A DNA stretch of 64,000 bases, taken from NCBI GenBank assembly GCA_023935145.1, contig CM043699.1, positions 142,723,036 to 142,787,035 of the forward strand, given 5' to 3'. This DNA comes from Bretschneidera sinensis. Taxonomy: Eukaryota > Streptophyta > Magnoliopsida > Brassicales > Akaniaceae. A model generated the notes under the pieces. That model was not told the DNA's origin. It saw only the letters and a list, made by a program, of their open reading frames with translations, and searched no databases. A program made the translations under genes and the position numbers. Shown in pieces: positions 45,191-58,928 of this stretch. Numbering within the stretch: position 1 is the stretch's first letter; the number at the start of each line of letters is the position of its first letter.

Positions 45191-48100
45191 TCATGACGCA
45201 TCTTTCATAGGAAGATCAGAAGTTGGAGACAAAATATATTTGCCTTCTTGTTCACTAGATTCAATAAGCATCAAGACAACTTCCCGCATTGATGGCCGAT
45301 CAAAAGGAGACAAGTTTGTGCACATTAAAGCAATTTTTAAGATGTTAATCATGTGATCAACGATACTTTCCTCTTCAAGATTCAATCGAGCATCAAGTAT
45401 CCCAGATGTCAATGAATGGTCTCGAATATAATGTCTCACCCATGTGACAAGATCACCTCCTTGATCCAGTGGTTGTACAGGAGTTCTTCCCGTAAGCAAC
45501 TCCAATAGAACAACTCCATAACTATAGACGTCACATTTTTCTGTAACCTTCATACTGTATGCATATTCTGCCATGAAGAAGAGGTAAATCATCAATCTTA
45601 GTATTTAACAAAGATAAAAAGAAAGAGGAGGGAGGGGAGGGAGCAAGAACAAGCTAAGAGAGAAGAGCGGGGCCTGAGCCAAAGTCCATGCATTGACCTT
45701 TTCTATTCATCTGTACCATATTCCTTAAAGTCATTAATCATAAGACTAGGCACCAAATAATCTCTTCTATATAAGCCAACTATCTTTTAAAAGTGATCCC
45801 TTTCGAAGACGTGTCAAACTTCCTTTTATAGAAAAGGAAAAATAGAAAGCCTGTAAATGTAATGTTTAGAAAGCACACTTTATACAACCCTTTTAAGGAC
45901 ATAGAGGTAAATCAATCTACATTGGAGGCTCAGCTCACGACAACTAATTTTTGCAGTTCTCTCAACCATGCACGTGAACTGAAAATAAACAAAACTCAAA
46001 TTCTAGCAAGGCACTGAAATTGAGAGTGAAAGTGAAAGAATCACAAACATTTGGAGGATTAACTTCATTTATGAATCTTATACAAGACAAATGTTGTAAA
46101 TCCCCAACAATTTTTCACCTTTAAATAAATCAAAAGGGGAAGGGGAAGAGGTGGGGCTTGCCAAAATTAATATTCAAGAAAAAGATTCCCATCTTTTTAA
46201 GTAAATAATGTGAAAAAGTTACTGTAGAAGTTCACATGAGGGACAACTCAAGGGAAATATTTCCTTATATTTGTGTACGAACATAGTAATTATCCAACAA
46301 TATAATTTTGTGAATCTCAAATGGCCAAACAGGAAGCTTACCAGGGGCAATGTACCCATATGATCCTGCAACTGCTGACATTGATTTAGAATGAGGCATG
46401 TCAATCACTTTTGCCAAACCAAAATCACCAACATGGGCTTCAAATTTCTCATCAATTAGGATATTATTGGACTTAATATCACGGTGAACAATTCTTGGCT
46501 TGCAGTCATGATGTAAATATGCAAGACCTTCAGCAGCTCCAAGAGCAGTCATGAAACGAGTTGGCCACTCCAAGCCACAAGATTCCCCATGAAGAAGTTC
46601 ACCCAAGCTACCTCTTGCCATGTACTCGTAAAGAAGAAGATTGGAGCCCTGGTGATAGCAAAAACCATAAAGCTTTACAATATTGCGATGCCTGATCTTT
46701 CCGAGAGTTAGAATTTCAGCTTGAAAACTGTTTTCACTATTGTTACCCTCCCTGTTAGATGCTAGCTTTTTAACAGCAATAGTTTTTCCAGAATACATAA
46801 TTGCTTTATAAACTGTTCCACATGCTCCCCTCCCAACGACGTAGCTGTCATGAAAATTGTTTGTGGCATCAACTATATCTTGGAACGTGAACCCCTCCTT
46901 CGAAGGAAAGTAGATATCTGAATCAGGGGATAGTATCTCCCTATCTTGCAAGGATGGAACCGTTTCAACAGTACGTCTTATGAAATATAGAATAATCACT
47001 ATCAGAATAAGAGAGACACCACCTACAACAGCAGCAACTATAGTGATGATTCTACCTCTAGGAGCATCCAAACTTTCCCAAGGCCGAACAGAAGGGGAAG
47101 ATGGATCTACATCGCAACTCCCGAGAGGCCCACCACAAAGGCCTTTGTTTCCAATAAAGCTGCTGGAAGCCATATTCTTGAACAGCGGTATGGAGGGTAA
47201 AGGTCCAGTAAGGTCATTGCAAGAGAAGTTGCACCCCAACAAACTCGACAGATTTTCAAATGTGCTGGGAATTTCACCACTCAAATGGTTGTTATTGAGC
47301 AGCAGGAATTCAAGTAAATTAAGATTTCCAAGCTGTAGTGGTATACTCCCACTGAGATTGTTATTGCTGAGATTCATTGCAATCTGCAAGCTCGAAAGAG
47401 CACCCAACTCTGGAGGTATGTCACCAGAAAATAAGTTTCCACCCATCTGCAACTCAGTCAAATGTGATAGGTTTCCTAAAGCTGCAGGTATACTTCCAGA
47501 GAATTTATTTTCGGAAAGTTTGAGAAGCTCAAGCTGCATAAAGGTTCCAAGCTCATCTGGTAAGGCACCTACAAAGCTGTTCCGGCTGAGATCAAGTCGT
47601 TGAAGCGTCTTGCAGTTAATAATTTCAGATGGAATCTGCCCAGTAAGGAAATTTGACGAGATATTAAAAGTCACCAGTTGGGACAGATTACCTATTTCCT
47701 TAGGCAGTTCAGATGTAAAGCGATTGGCTGCAATATGAAGCCTTTGCAATTTCTGACAGTTTCCAATCTCTGAAGGAATCGGCCCACCGAACCTGTTCTG
47801 GTCCAATTCAATAGCAGAAAGGTTCACCAATTTGCACAACTCCGTAGGAAAGCTCCCAGTAAGCCTGTTCCCATCTAGACGAAGTTGCATCAATGTTTTG
47901 CAGTTCATGACCCCCGATGGGATATTGCCATATAGGTGATTAGAACCTAGATTCAACAAAATCAGGTTAGAATGTCTACAAAGGTGAGGAGGTACTTTTC
48001 CTGAAAGGTAGTTGTCTGAAAAATCAACCACCCAAAGTGGGCTATACAGTCCAAGCCTCTGAGGAATGTAACCACTCAGAGAGTTGTCAAAAAGCTGTAA

Positions 48101-49309
48101 CTGATGCATTTCTGTTGAATACTGAAACCCAAATGGAATAGGACCGGTAAGGAAATTGATCGAGAGGTCAAGCTTCGCCAAGTTCCTCAAGCCACTTAGC
48201 TCATTTGGTATAACGCCAGTGAGCTCGTTCTGGAAGAGATACAGTAAGCGTAGACCCTTTATCTTACTGAACTCGTTTGGGATCTCACCAGTCAAATAAT
48301 TTTCTGAGAAATCGATTTCTGTTGCCATAGATAGATTCCCAATTTCCCTTGGAATGGTTCCATTCAACTGATTCCTGTACAGGTACAGCTTCTTCAGAAG
48401 CTTGAGGTTCCCAATATCTGCAGGTATCTGCCCCACAAGAAGATTTCCATACAACGCGATGGTCTCAAGGTGTCTACAATTTCCGACCTCCTTAGGGATA
48501 AACCCTGACAGTTTGTTCTCCCACATAATGAGATCAGTCAAGCTCCCCAGCATCCCAATTTCCTTAGGTAGTTCCCCTTCAATAGCATTTTGTGCAAGAC
48601 CAAGCATTTTCAAACTCTGACACCCACCTATTTCTGCAGGTAGCCTACCAGAAAATGCATTCTGTCCTGCACGAAGTATTCTCAAATTCTTGAGATTTCC
48701 AATGGAATGAGGCAATGGACCGGTTAGCTCATTGGTGTATGCCACAAACTCATCGAGGTGATACAAATTTCCAAGCTCCTCTGGAAGAGAACCATATATT
48801 TTGTTATTGCATATATTCAAACTTCTCAAGTTTGACAAATTACCCAGTTCAGCAGGAATCGTCCCACTAAACTGATTATTGTTTAAATAAAGGGATGCTA
48901 GCATGGAACAATTGCCAATATTCTTGGGTATACTTCCAGCTAACTTATTGTAAGCAAGGTCAAGATACATTAAGTTAATCAGACCACCAATACTGGGGCT
49001 AAGTAATCCAGAAAGGTTCATCGAATTCAAATCTAGAGACAAGACCACTGGTTCATAACCTGAACTGCAATTCACGCCTATCCACCCACATGGCGTCTTA
49101 TCAGTGGACTTCCAATTCTCCAAATAGTTGAATTCATCATGAAGGCCATTCTTCAGCTCCAACAAGTATTGCGCCTCGGAATTCAAACCCTCTGAAGTAC
49201 AGACCAAAAGTGTGGCAACAAGTAAGAATTCTGCAAATCCCACATCTAACCCTCTCTTTGATCTGAAGTTCCTCAACATTTTAGTGACCATTGGTTCGAT
49301 CAAATTCAT
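45191..49309 (-). CDS. LRR receptor-like kinase of the At2g33170/At5g63930 type, two exons
   Basis: Exons 49309-46342 and 45567-45191 (intron 774 bp, GT/AG, phase 1) give 1114 residues. Order of parts: hydrophobic signal segment (FAEFLLVATLLVCTSEGLN); LRR N-cap with TPCGWIGVNC; about 26 plant-type leucine-rich repeats; C-cap KGLCGGPLGSC; transmembrane helix IITIVAAVVGGVSLILIVII; and a Ser/Thr kinase domain. Kinase motifs are complete: glycine loop VGRGACGTVYKA, Lys in IAVKKL, IVHRDIKSNN, DFGLAK, and APEYAYSM formed across the splice junction. It ends SPTSDLPMKDAS. It is an RD-type kinase, likely active at the plasma membrane, and belongs to a large subfamily that includes peptide receptors; the ligand is unknown. 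MVTKMLRNF offers two later in-frame starts. The orthology to At2g33170/At5g63930 rests on overall layout and motif wording. Confidence 0.95.
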
Positions 49310-49800
49310 AACACAGTCTGATGATTTAACACCTGCATATGTCGAGAGTTCTTAGTTTACAATTCTAGGAAACTAAATAATGCCAATTATTCATCAAAGA
49401 CGTCACATTCATAATTGTAAGGAAACGAAATCTCTAAATTAATGCAAAAAATTAACCATTTCTATATAAACAGAATATTTGCCAACCTATTATTAGTATG
49501 CAAGGAATTCAAGCAGAGATATCATAAAAGGTGATACATTAATCATTCCGATGAACCTATATTCAATATTCACATATTCAAAAACACAGATAAGAAATGA
49601 GGATATAAGCCCAGAAATTCAATCTCCTAAAAGAACAAAGTGACCAAACAAAAACTTCAAGCGATTTTTATAAGCACGCGGTTATGATTAATCAATAGTT
49701 TGAATGAATCCAACAACTGTAAATTTAGAAACCCAGAAATCGAAATATACAATCATCAAAAGAGACCAGTTTAAGACCAAAAAATGTTGAAGTGAAAAAA
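49310..49800. other. Upstream region of the receptor kinase gene
   Basis: AT-rich leader or promoter DNA of the minus-strand kinase gene. No coding frame. Confidence 0.45.
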
Positions 49801-49862
49801 TCACAGAGCATAAACATTCAAAGTTCAAACATCACAGAGCATAAACATTCAAAGTTCAAACA
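49801..49862. repeat. Perfect 31-bp direct duplication
   Basis: The unit starting TCACAGAGCATAAACATTCA occurs at 49801-49831 and again at 49832-49862 without a mismatch. It lies about 500 bp upstream of the kinase start codon. Confidence 0.95.
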
Positions 49863-51659
49863 TTACCTCTTTCTCATTCCACAAAAGCGCTCAGTCGTCA
49901 AAGAGGAGATAATAGAAGCAACTCCACCATTTCTCTGCAACTCCTTGAGACCACGAAGTGATAATCATGGAATTTATGAATCAGTCAAGAAAACTAACGC
50001 AGACCCAGTTCACTTTCTGGCACTAACAGTGAAGATCTTCTATCTAAAAACCAAGATTTGCACCCAATAAAGAACGACCCAAAAAAATTTACTTCCTACT
50101 TAGCTTTCCAACACCAAAAAATAATCTCTAATCAACACAAAGTGCAATGAATCAAAGAGAAAGAGAGAGAGAGACAACATTTTATTGGTGGGTAAATTTT
50201 ATTGAGATATAGAAACAGTGAAATGATAATGAGGATGGGATCTCTGGGTGAATGGAAGGAACAGGCCTCAGCTCTTTCGTTGAAGCTCTAATGGCCGACA
50301 ATGCGCTTTCGATTCATTTCTCTATATATATCAATATATCTGTATTGCTTCTCTCTAATCTCTATACATACATATACGGTTTCTCTCTCTTTATGAGTTT
50401 AGTTTTCTCCTTTCAAGTGCTTGGAAAAAAAGGTAAATGCAACTGTGTGAGCTTTTTTAGGCAAAGGAAGATGAAAGCTTTGATTTTTTTTTTTGGATGA
50501 AAATTTTGGATTTTATCGATTGGGAGAGCTTTTTTCGGTAGGTAAGAGTGGAAATTGGAAATTCTCACTAGTATTTTAGTCCATCTTAATTTCTTTAATC
50601 TGTTACAAGGAGGAGAAGCTCATTGGAAAGATGAATTTGATTGCAGAGGAGCTGAGCTAATGAAATTGCAAACGCAAAAAGGAAGGTATTGCTGCTAATC
50701 GGACGAACAATGTTGTATAATAAAGTGAAACCACTTTAATAAGTAAAGATAATTACACTATTAAGGAAGAGCATGAGTTGATGGGACTTGCTTGTGAGCC
50801 CCGCTATTTTTATTTTTTATTACTTTGTATCAAATTCGTAGCCTACCCAATCTGAAGATTTTTGGACCCATAAACACAAATGGAAAGAGAACGGTCCACA
50901 TTTGTGGGTTATCAGGTCTGACAACTAATCATTCAATCTTGAAAGGTGAATTGGTGGGTCCACAAAAAAACTTGTGTAATAAATTTTTATTTTTTAGTTG
51001 CAGGCTTGCAGCACATGAAGGGTGGGAGGGGGGTGCTTTAACTTGTTTTGACTTATGTAGAAGTGACCTTTGAGGGTTTGGTTCATCTCCACTATAAAGC
51101 TACTCTTTTTTCCAGTTTTGTTAGGTAAATCTTTGACATATTTATGTTGGCAAAGAAGTTAGAAGCACTATAGATTATCTTAGATATGTTACAAATCTTC
51201 AAAATTTTGTTGGGCAAGTTGAGCTTTCATTCTAAGATTTTGCATCTTGTACTCCAAAGATCATTTACAAAAAGATTACATGCTAATGGAAAATCTTGAA
51301 ATATATCTTTACCAAATATTTTATGAGTTTTTTATTTTTTATTGTTAAGAGTATGAAAGCATAAATGGGTCATTTTTTAACATGTACTTAAGCTTTCGAA
51401 ATAAATTAATAACTCGATTAACTTGTTTTTTTTAATTAGATATCTGAACTTTCGATCTGATTAATTTTCGAATACATACAAATCGTTCTATCCTCGTGTA
51501 TCAATTAAAACTCAAAATAAATTTTGTAATGTGATCCAAAAACAATTTTTGCATTCAGTGAAAAATCGAACCAAAAATCTGCCATAACAAAATGTTGATA
51601 TTGACTTATCCTCTCGTTGAGCTAACTCCCTTGAATTAACTCAACTACTTTTTCTTTTT
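49863..51659. other. Spacer upstream of the receptor kinase
   Basis: Contains CT/GA-rich tracts near 50155-50175 and 50380-50400 that are typical of leaders and promoters. No gene supported. Confidence 0.45.
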
Positions 51660-52110
51660 AGATATAAGATGAATTTTATTTATCCAAGTAAAAACAGTAC
51701 AACTAGAGCAGAAATCCTGCTACAAAAGGGTATAATAAAGCCAAAGAGAATACAAAACAAAGAAGACTGCTAGCTACACTACACAGAAATAAAAATTTAA
51801 AAAATAAACAGCAAACAACAAGAAACAAGAGGAGTCAGCTATAAGAGTTGAGGGACCCAGTTATGGGCAATCAAGAGAGCTGCTACTAAGGGTTGGAAGG
51901 CTAATTAAGAAGCCTATCTCTAACATCAGAGACAATGCAACTAAGCATCTCAGAGGGTGTATGGAAAATAGATTGATGAACCTTAAATTCCTTTCTTGGC
52001 AGGCATGACAAAGAAAACTATTCCAAGCAAGCTTGAAAAGAAGAAGAAGCAAGGATTTCCCTTTAGTTTTGAAGAAGTCCAACTTAGCTCAGCTCAGCTG
52101 ATCTTGCCCA
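51660..52110 (-). mobile_element. Probable LINE remnant
   Basis: On the minus strand LAWNSFLCHACQERNLRFI resembles the W-x-ERN-x-R end region of plant LINE zinc-binding domains. It is followed by a tail-like AT-rich stretch ending AAATTCATCTTATATCTAAA. No target duplication was found and the match is short. Confidence 0.4.
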
Positions 52111-54444
52111 GAACCAATTGAAGCTCTAATCACTTTAATTTTGTCTAGAATTTGACGTCAAATGTGCTTACAGTAGCTGCAACCAAAGAATTAAATGATC
52201 TCTATTCTCAGCTCCTTAGTTGCAAAGAATGCATGTTGTATTAATGGAAGCTCCTCAATTGTTCATTTATTCTTTACACAATTACACGTCTTGTAGTGTG
52301 TATATTTTCTCTGGTATTCTCTTTGGTAGGTTATTATACAAACCGTAATCTAAAAGGCAATCATAGTATGAAATACAGATTCGCATGCCATCATTTCAGA
52401 CAAAAGTCAATCCCCCTAAACCTCTCTTTTATTAATGTTTTATGAACTTTTAATATATAATAATACTCCATAAAACTTTTTTGAATATAGATTAAGAAAC
52501 ATGTTCTAACACTAATTGATATCATAGGGAGAGTAGGGCAGTAGAAAAGTGAGAGGGAGAGTGAGAGTGAGGAACTAAGTGAATGACTGACTGTAGAAAC
52601 AAGTGAAAGACTGGTTGTAGGTGTAAGCATGATTATAACATGATTAGCTGATCAAACAGAGGGGACTTAGGAGTCATGTGCGGCATTAAGCGCATGGGTG
52701 ACTTCAATCGTAATATTACTGGGGACCACAATAGGGTGGGGATTTCGGTGAATGGAGAGTTAATTGTTACAAAAGAGTGTTCTAACTAGACTAAAGTTTC
52801 CTATTTAGAATAGATTAAAAATTCATAATATTATTTACATTAAGAATAAATACATTTACAATAAAAACTTGGTTGGAGATGGATCCAGGATCCAGAATCC
52901 AGATTCCTTTTTCACATCTAGATTCTTCAAAAGAGTTTTTGTCCCTAAAACAGGACTATGTCCTTGTTCATGATATAAATCTTCTAACCAATCTTTATTA
53001 CATTAAAAAAAAAACCATGCAGTTGAGTGTTAACCATTTCAACATCATTCGTTCGTCGTACAGGTATCATCCGTTCGCTATCGAAATCATTTTATTAGGT
53101 TTACATATTAAGACACTCACACAACATTGATAGAAACTTCATTCTTTCATTTCCAACGTTAATAATCACATGCTTCCTCTAAAGATTCATATTTAAATCC
53201 TTTTTTTTTTTTTAATGATCGATCCCTTCACTTTAAATTCTCAAAATTGATTTTTTTTACATAAGGCTTCTATTAAATAACAAATAAAAGAAACAATAAA
53301 AAAATGCAGCATTATTGGGCTTTCTTATGTAAAAATTTGGGTGGTAAAACTGTTCAACAAACATTCATACTTTTTAGCATAAAGGATTGTTTCAATTTGA
53401 ATGGTTTCTTTTAAGGGTTTGAGTACAACAAATATACATAAATATATAATTAGGAAGGAAAAGTCTTTTTGATAGAACACTGATAAATTGGATGGAACAA
53501 ATTTTTTTTTATTAAATTTTGGTAGGAGTTAGATCTGTCTCAAGCCTTGACTTAACCGTCTAACACGTTACAGCTTCTTTAATATTATCCTTATAATTCG
53601 AGTGTTTTTCTTAATTAATCTGCAAGTTCAAGTTTGCAAGGCCAAAAGTAATAATCAGCCTTAAGGCTATCAGGTCAACTTGATTAGCAGTTGTCCTAGA
53701 AATTTGTGGGCCAGGCGAAATATGTGGTGAAATTATTAGGGCCCATACGGACAGAGAATGTCAGAATTGACATGCAAGCCCAGCTCTGAGGGAATTTGAC
53801 GTGTCCATGTTACCTAGTTGCCACGCCATCCTGGGTATGGCTGTATGAATTGAGGATAGATAGGGTTTCTTTACCTTCCCCAGTTTTCATAAATTTATTA
53901 ATAATTATGAAAAAAATTATAATAATAATTAAATAAAATTAATTAAAAAAATATAAAGTTTTTATTATATTTTTATAATTATGAATAAATTTTTTTGATT
54001 TTATAATAATTTTTTTATGAAATTAAAATTCATCAAATAATGCCTCAAGTAATACCTTTTAGTAAAGTTTTTAAAATGGTTTTTTCTCTGAAAAGCATAA
54101 ACTATGTTAAACTTTTAAAAAAAAAATCAGAAATTGAAAAATAATTTTTAAAAAATTAAATTTGCATACGAACAAAATAAATATTTTTATTAAAAAATTA
54201 ATTTATGACCTCATAATTATTTTATTAAAAATTATTTTGACAATAAAAAATCGTGTAGACAGCTAAACCAAACTTCAATTAAGCAGTAAAATTTATTAAA
54301 AGTTTTCAAATTACTCATTTCACAAGTCTTATGCTTATTGAATTCTCTACACTTCAGATATTATGTTTACCAAAATTGATAGCATATAACATGCTCTAAT
54401 GACTAAGAATTACTAGCATTCTTAATATTGGAAGATTAGGTGAA

Positions 54445-54447
<3 letters not shown>
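52111..54447. other. AT-rich spacer
   Basis: No gene recognised. A moderately GC-richer patch at about 53690-53880 shows no coding signature. Confidence 0.5.

Positions 54448-54515
<68 letters not shown>
54448..54515. repeat. Compound (TA)n(AG)n microsatellite
   Basis: (TA)n 54448-54493 joined to (AG)n 54493-54515. It ends four bases before the target duplication of the adjacent PIF-like element. Confidence 0.9.
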
Positions 54516-54521
54516 CACTAA

Positions 54522-55541
54522 TGGTCTGTTTGTTTTGGGACATAATTATCATGAGATAAGATTATAATTAATATAAGATAATATTAAAAAGGACTATTAA
54601 TATTATGTTTGGTTTATGAGATTTATGAATTAAAATTAAAACAGTATAACAATTATAAAAACTATTTTACTAATTTTTCTCAAAAGAAAACAAAACAAAG
54701 TCAAATGGTTACAAAACAACAAAAATAGCGTGGCCCCGTTTTTATGACAGTGAACCAGGTCGGTGGCAGACAAAATGGCGAACGGAGGTGAATTTCTTGT
54801 GTTAGGGTCTCCTAAGGTCGACAATCACAATAATGGTGACGAATCGGAGCGAAAGTCATTGGATTTTGTAGATCAGAAGATTTTGTCTTGTGACTTGATG
54901 AAGTTGTTAACGATGATTCCGACAGTGGATGGGCCAAATCTTCAAAGGTTATGGTTCCCAGTTTAAGACGAGCTCAATGGTGACAGCGGCTCAACCTAAA
55001 AGCTATCGGAAAAGTAAATCGGTGATGGTAAAAGGCACGGTGGTTTAACAGTTTTCGATCATTTTTCAGTAGAACCTCAATGAAGGAACACCTTATCGGA
55101 ATAGATCAAGGAATTCCGATCTGGATGGTGCGGTCAGATTCTGGTGGCGTGACTTTTCGACTACGGCAGTGATGGATCTGGCCAAAACTTAGTGGGTTTC
55201 GATCGCAAGATCTTTCTGATATTGATGATGTGGGTGGTACTGGTTGAAATTCGACGAAAAATCACGAATCATGATTTGTTTGTTTGCTAAGAAAATGGTT
55301 GTTGATGAAAGAGAATGAGAGGAAGAAAAAGCATGATTTGGCAGGGGTATGAGAGGAAGAAAAAAATTCTATGGGACGCATTTTGTCGCAGTACTGAGAC
55401 AAAATTCATGGAATTATAACTAAGTTTATTCCACCTTAATTCTATGTGAACAGTCAATCCCTCTAACCAAATATACGATTAACTGTTTATGTGAAAATAA
55501 AATAGTATATCCCACCCTAATCCCCTTAAGCAAACAACCCC
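54522..55541 (+). mobile_element. PIF/Harbinger-like non-autonomous element, copy 2
   Basis: 1020 bp, flanked by TAA at 54519-54521 and 55542-55544. The ends are TGGTCTGTTTGTTTTGGGA and, on the other strand, GGGGTTGTTTGCTTAAGGGG. A 3-bp TAA duplication with G-rich TGTTTG ends fits PIF/Harbinger. The open frame at 54763-54966 (MADKMANGGEF start) matches that of copy 1 at 32287-32523. No transposase domain is present. Confidence 0.75.
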
Positions 55542-55544
55542 TAA

Positions 55545-58500
55545 GATTTTTAGTAAACAATAACCAAGTCTAAGTTCAGCCAACTGACCATGAAATTGGA
55601 GAACCAAAAAACTAACAAAAAAGAATTGGTAAGTCCAAGGAGGTTAAAAAATGAGTGAACTACAGTTAAAGGAATCTTATTCAAGGATTAGTTTGGCATT
55701 AGGGAGAGGCTGTACCATCCAATTTGGCAGAATGATCCCACCTTTTAAACAAAATGACTCCACAATTAAATAATGTTGACAAAACCCAATGTGAGGACCC
55801 TAAAAGAATGGCTTTGATTTGGAAATCCCAGATTAAGATGTGGAAAACATAAAACAAGGAATAGTTTTCTAGGAAATTGTGTTTGGTTTAGTGGGGGCAA
55901 ATTTATAGCAAAATTAGCTAAAACTTTTCTGCTCTGTAATTTTCTAAAAAAAATATCAGATGAGATTTGATGCAATTGTTTTATGAAAGAAAGAATTAAT
56001 GAAAAAGGATAAGAAAGATATTGCTTACTTAAATGTTAAGCTTTAGAAGCATGCTGCGTTTAGACGCGAGAAACGAACGGATCGTTTAAAGTTTTGCGAG
56101 TAATGATTCAACAAACATGTGTTAAAAATGATAGTTTTCTAATGATTCTTATATTTTATGTCTATATCCGATTTTAACGAAGAGTAAAAATTCTTTAATT
56201 TTGATAAAAAATAACGATTCAAATAGAATACAAATCGAGTTTTACAGATAGTAAATCAACAAATACGAGCTAAATATACCAATTTTCTAACGCTATCTTA
56301 TTTCCATGTTGATACATATATTTTTATGGGATGATAACGGCTGAAAAACCCCACCTCTAGTTGCGTTGCCACAAAATAGATCACTTTGCTGCACATTAGC
56401 AGTCAAAGCAACTAATCCCAAATGTTGACAATTCAATTCATAATAATATAATGCATTAGTTCATCATAACAATGCACCATGCATATATGATAACATCAAG
56501 TGATAGCTTGACGCCAGGAAAGTGCTTGGGCGGGGACCGGAGCTCTCTTCCATCACAAGCATGCAAAGTGCGTTAGACCCTAAATTTATGAAAAAAATTG
56601 TGCTCAAGACTTGTTTAACACGTTATTTTCAAGCTCCTTTAATTATAAGAATATGGCATATAAGCTTTTAGACACTTTTTGACCATTGAAGCATTAACCA
56701 AGTTGAGTTAAAACGATTTGGATACTCTTTTGAAGCATGCAGCTAGTATTATAATAATTATTATTTTTTTTTTGTGTATGTTTCTTAATTAAATCATAAA
56801 AAAAAATATTTCATCATATTCAAAGGATCTACAAGTGAGAATTACTTAAAATGTTAATTTAAAAAACCTCTTAAAATGTGATCCAATTGATAATGACATA
56901 CTTCTCCTTTAAAGAGTCTCAAGTTCAAATCTCCACCTTCAATTATATATATAAAAAAGTTCAGCATTTGAGATTAACATTGATTTATTTGATTAGGATA
57001 GATTCATAATTTACAAAAAGTTAGGTTCTATATGCTCTTTTATGGTCTTTTTAGCAGCTAAGAGAGAGATACCAAATTGCATGTTTCTTTTTAGAATTAA
57101 ATCAAGCAAATTGCAGGTTAAGATAGGTAGTCCTGTTAAATTAGTACAGCATTAAGAAAAAAGATTTAAGAAAGCAAGACCCAACAGGGAATCCACCACA
57201 TTAGCTGCCTGTTATGATAGGAAATCATCCACAACGAACAGCATTAAGATATTAGAAGACAAACCCAACAGGCCAACAGCCTAACAGGGCCAACACAAAG
57301 CCAGATTTGACAAGGAATCCCAATATTTGCACTGTGAGACTCCGTCCCCAGTGTTTTGTTTTTTTGTGTGTGGGGGCTTCTTTGTAAGTAACGCATGTAA
57401 AGGAAAGTGGAAATCCAACAGTACTGATCAGATCGAACACTACACACAGTGATACAGACCTCCATATCTTAAGAAGGACCTAACTTTTTATCTGTCCTAG
57501 TTGGAAAGAAGACAGCATGAGTCAGGTTTTGGCCAATGAGGAATATGCTTTTTTAACAATTAAGGTATGATGCCTTGTGAGTACAAAAAGATTCGCTTTA
57601 CTACCAAGCAAACGCAGATAAGATGACTAGACAGACCTATATGGAAGTATGGATCCACTTTTCTCTTCTTTAAGACACTTAACCCCGTATAATACATTTT
57701 GAGTTAAGACCGGAGGTTTTGGGTGGACTACTGATAAATTTCTTCATCATCTTTTTTCCTTATACATGAGGTATCAATTTGCTTAGAGTTTGGAGTACAC
57801 GTTCTTTATTTATTATTTGTCCGAGCACAAAAATTAAAATCCATTAAAAACGGTTAATTTTAACTCATATACGTAGATCTACTACCCGTAAAATCCGTTT
57901 CATATGCGATTCGGATAACTCTTTTCTCACCTAAATAAATTTTTTTTTGTCAATATCCATTACCGTATGATAAAACAATAGTATAGATATGAAAAAAAAT
58001 ATCTATTAAAAAATATATTTTTTTAATCTATATCTATTGATATGTTGCCCGTAAATCCTAACATGTACCAACTCCACCGGTCTCTTTCCCATATCTAAAT
58101 TTATTCCAAAAACAAATCCATTCTTAAATTTTTCTACCCATTGAAAAGTTGTGTGCAAACGCATACCTTTTACATCAATATCGTACTGATCATTTAAAGG
58201 GCACTTCAACACGACACCAAGGAAGAACATGGAAACCGTGGCAAATAATTATACATCCCATGATACTTTTTCACCACAGCTTAAAACTTGGCATGTGCAA
58301 TCATAACCAAACCCATGTGAGTAGCCCCAACCAAAATAATTCACATTCCTCTTTACCATCTCAGTTTTGTCCTCTCCTCTCAAGTCGCAATGAAGCATGT
58401 TGCAGAAACTGACAAGAAAGGGTCAAGTTTCAATCCAACATTCTTTGTAATTCTTCCCTAAATATTTCCTTCCTTGTGCATTCAATAATGAATCTTTTTC

Positions 58501-58928
58501 ATACATTATCAGATCTAATGGCAATAGTTCATCAATAGTGACTCTCCCACCACTATCCACCAAAGTAAAGTTAGTCCAAAAATAATAATCAAACATGACA
58601 ACCACTAATCTCAAACAACCCCCCTCCCCCAAAAAAAAAACCAGCAAAAACCTCATTCCAGCAATCCACCATCCTGTTCAAGCAATAGATGGAAAAAAGG
58701 AAAGAAAAGGAAAACATTGACGCTATCTTGTGTTCTATTCTAAAACCATAATCAACCAACAAACAAGAACACATAAAATTCAAAATTCCCCTAGTTGAAT
58801 TTCATTGATAATAATAAATAAAAAAAACAATAACTTTCACTACCAGAATTTCACAAAACCCCCCTACTTCCTAACTATTCTAATTCAACCAAAAAAATAA
58901 AATAAAAGATAAAAAAGCAACAAAAAAA
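55545..58928. other. Spacer up to the GATA gene
   Basis: AT-rich, no gene supported. The last 400 bp or so are probably the 3' untranslated and downstream region of the GATA1 gene. Confidence 0.5.

Noticed and set aside
46980..47603. 207-codon plus-strand frame opposite the LRR kinase
   Set aside because: It is the mirror of the leucine-rich repeats and has no domain of its own.
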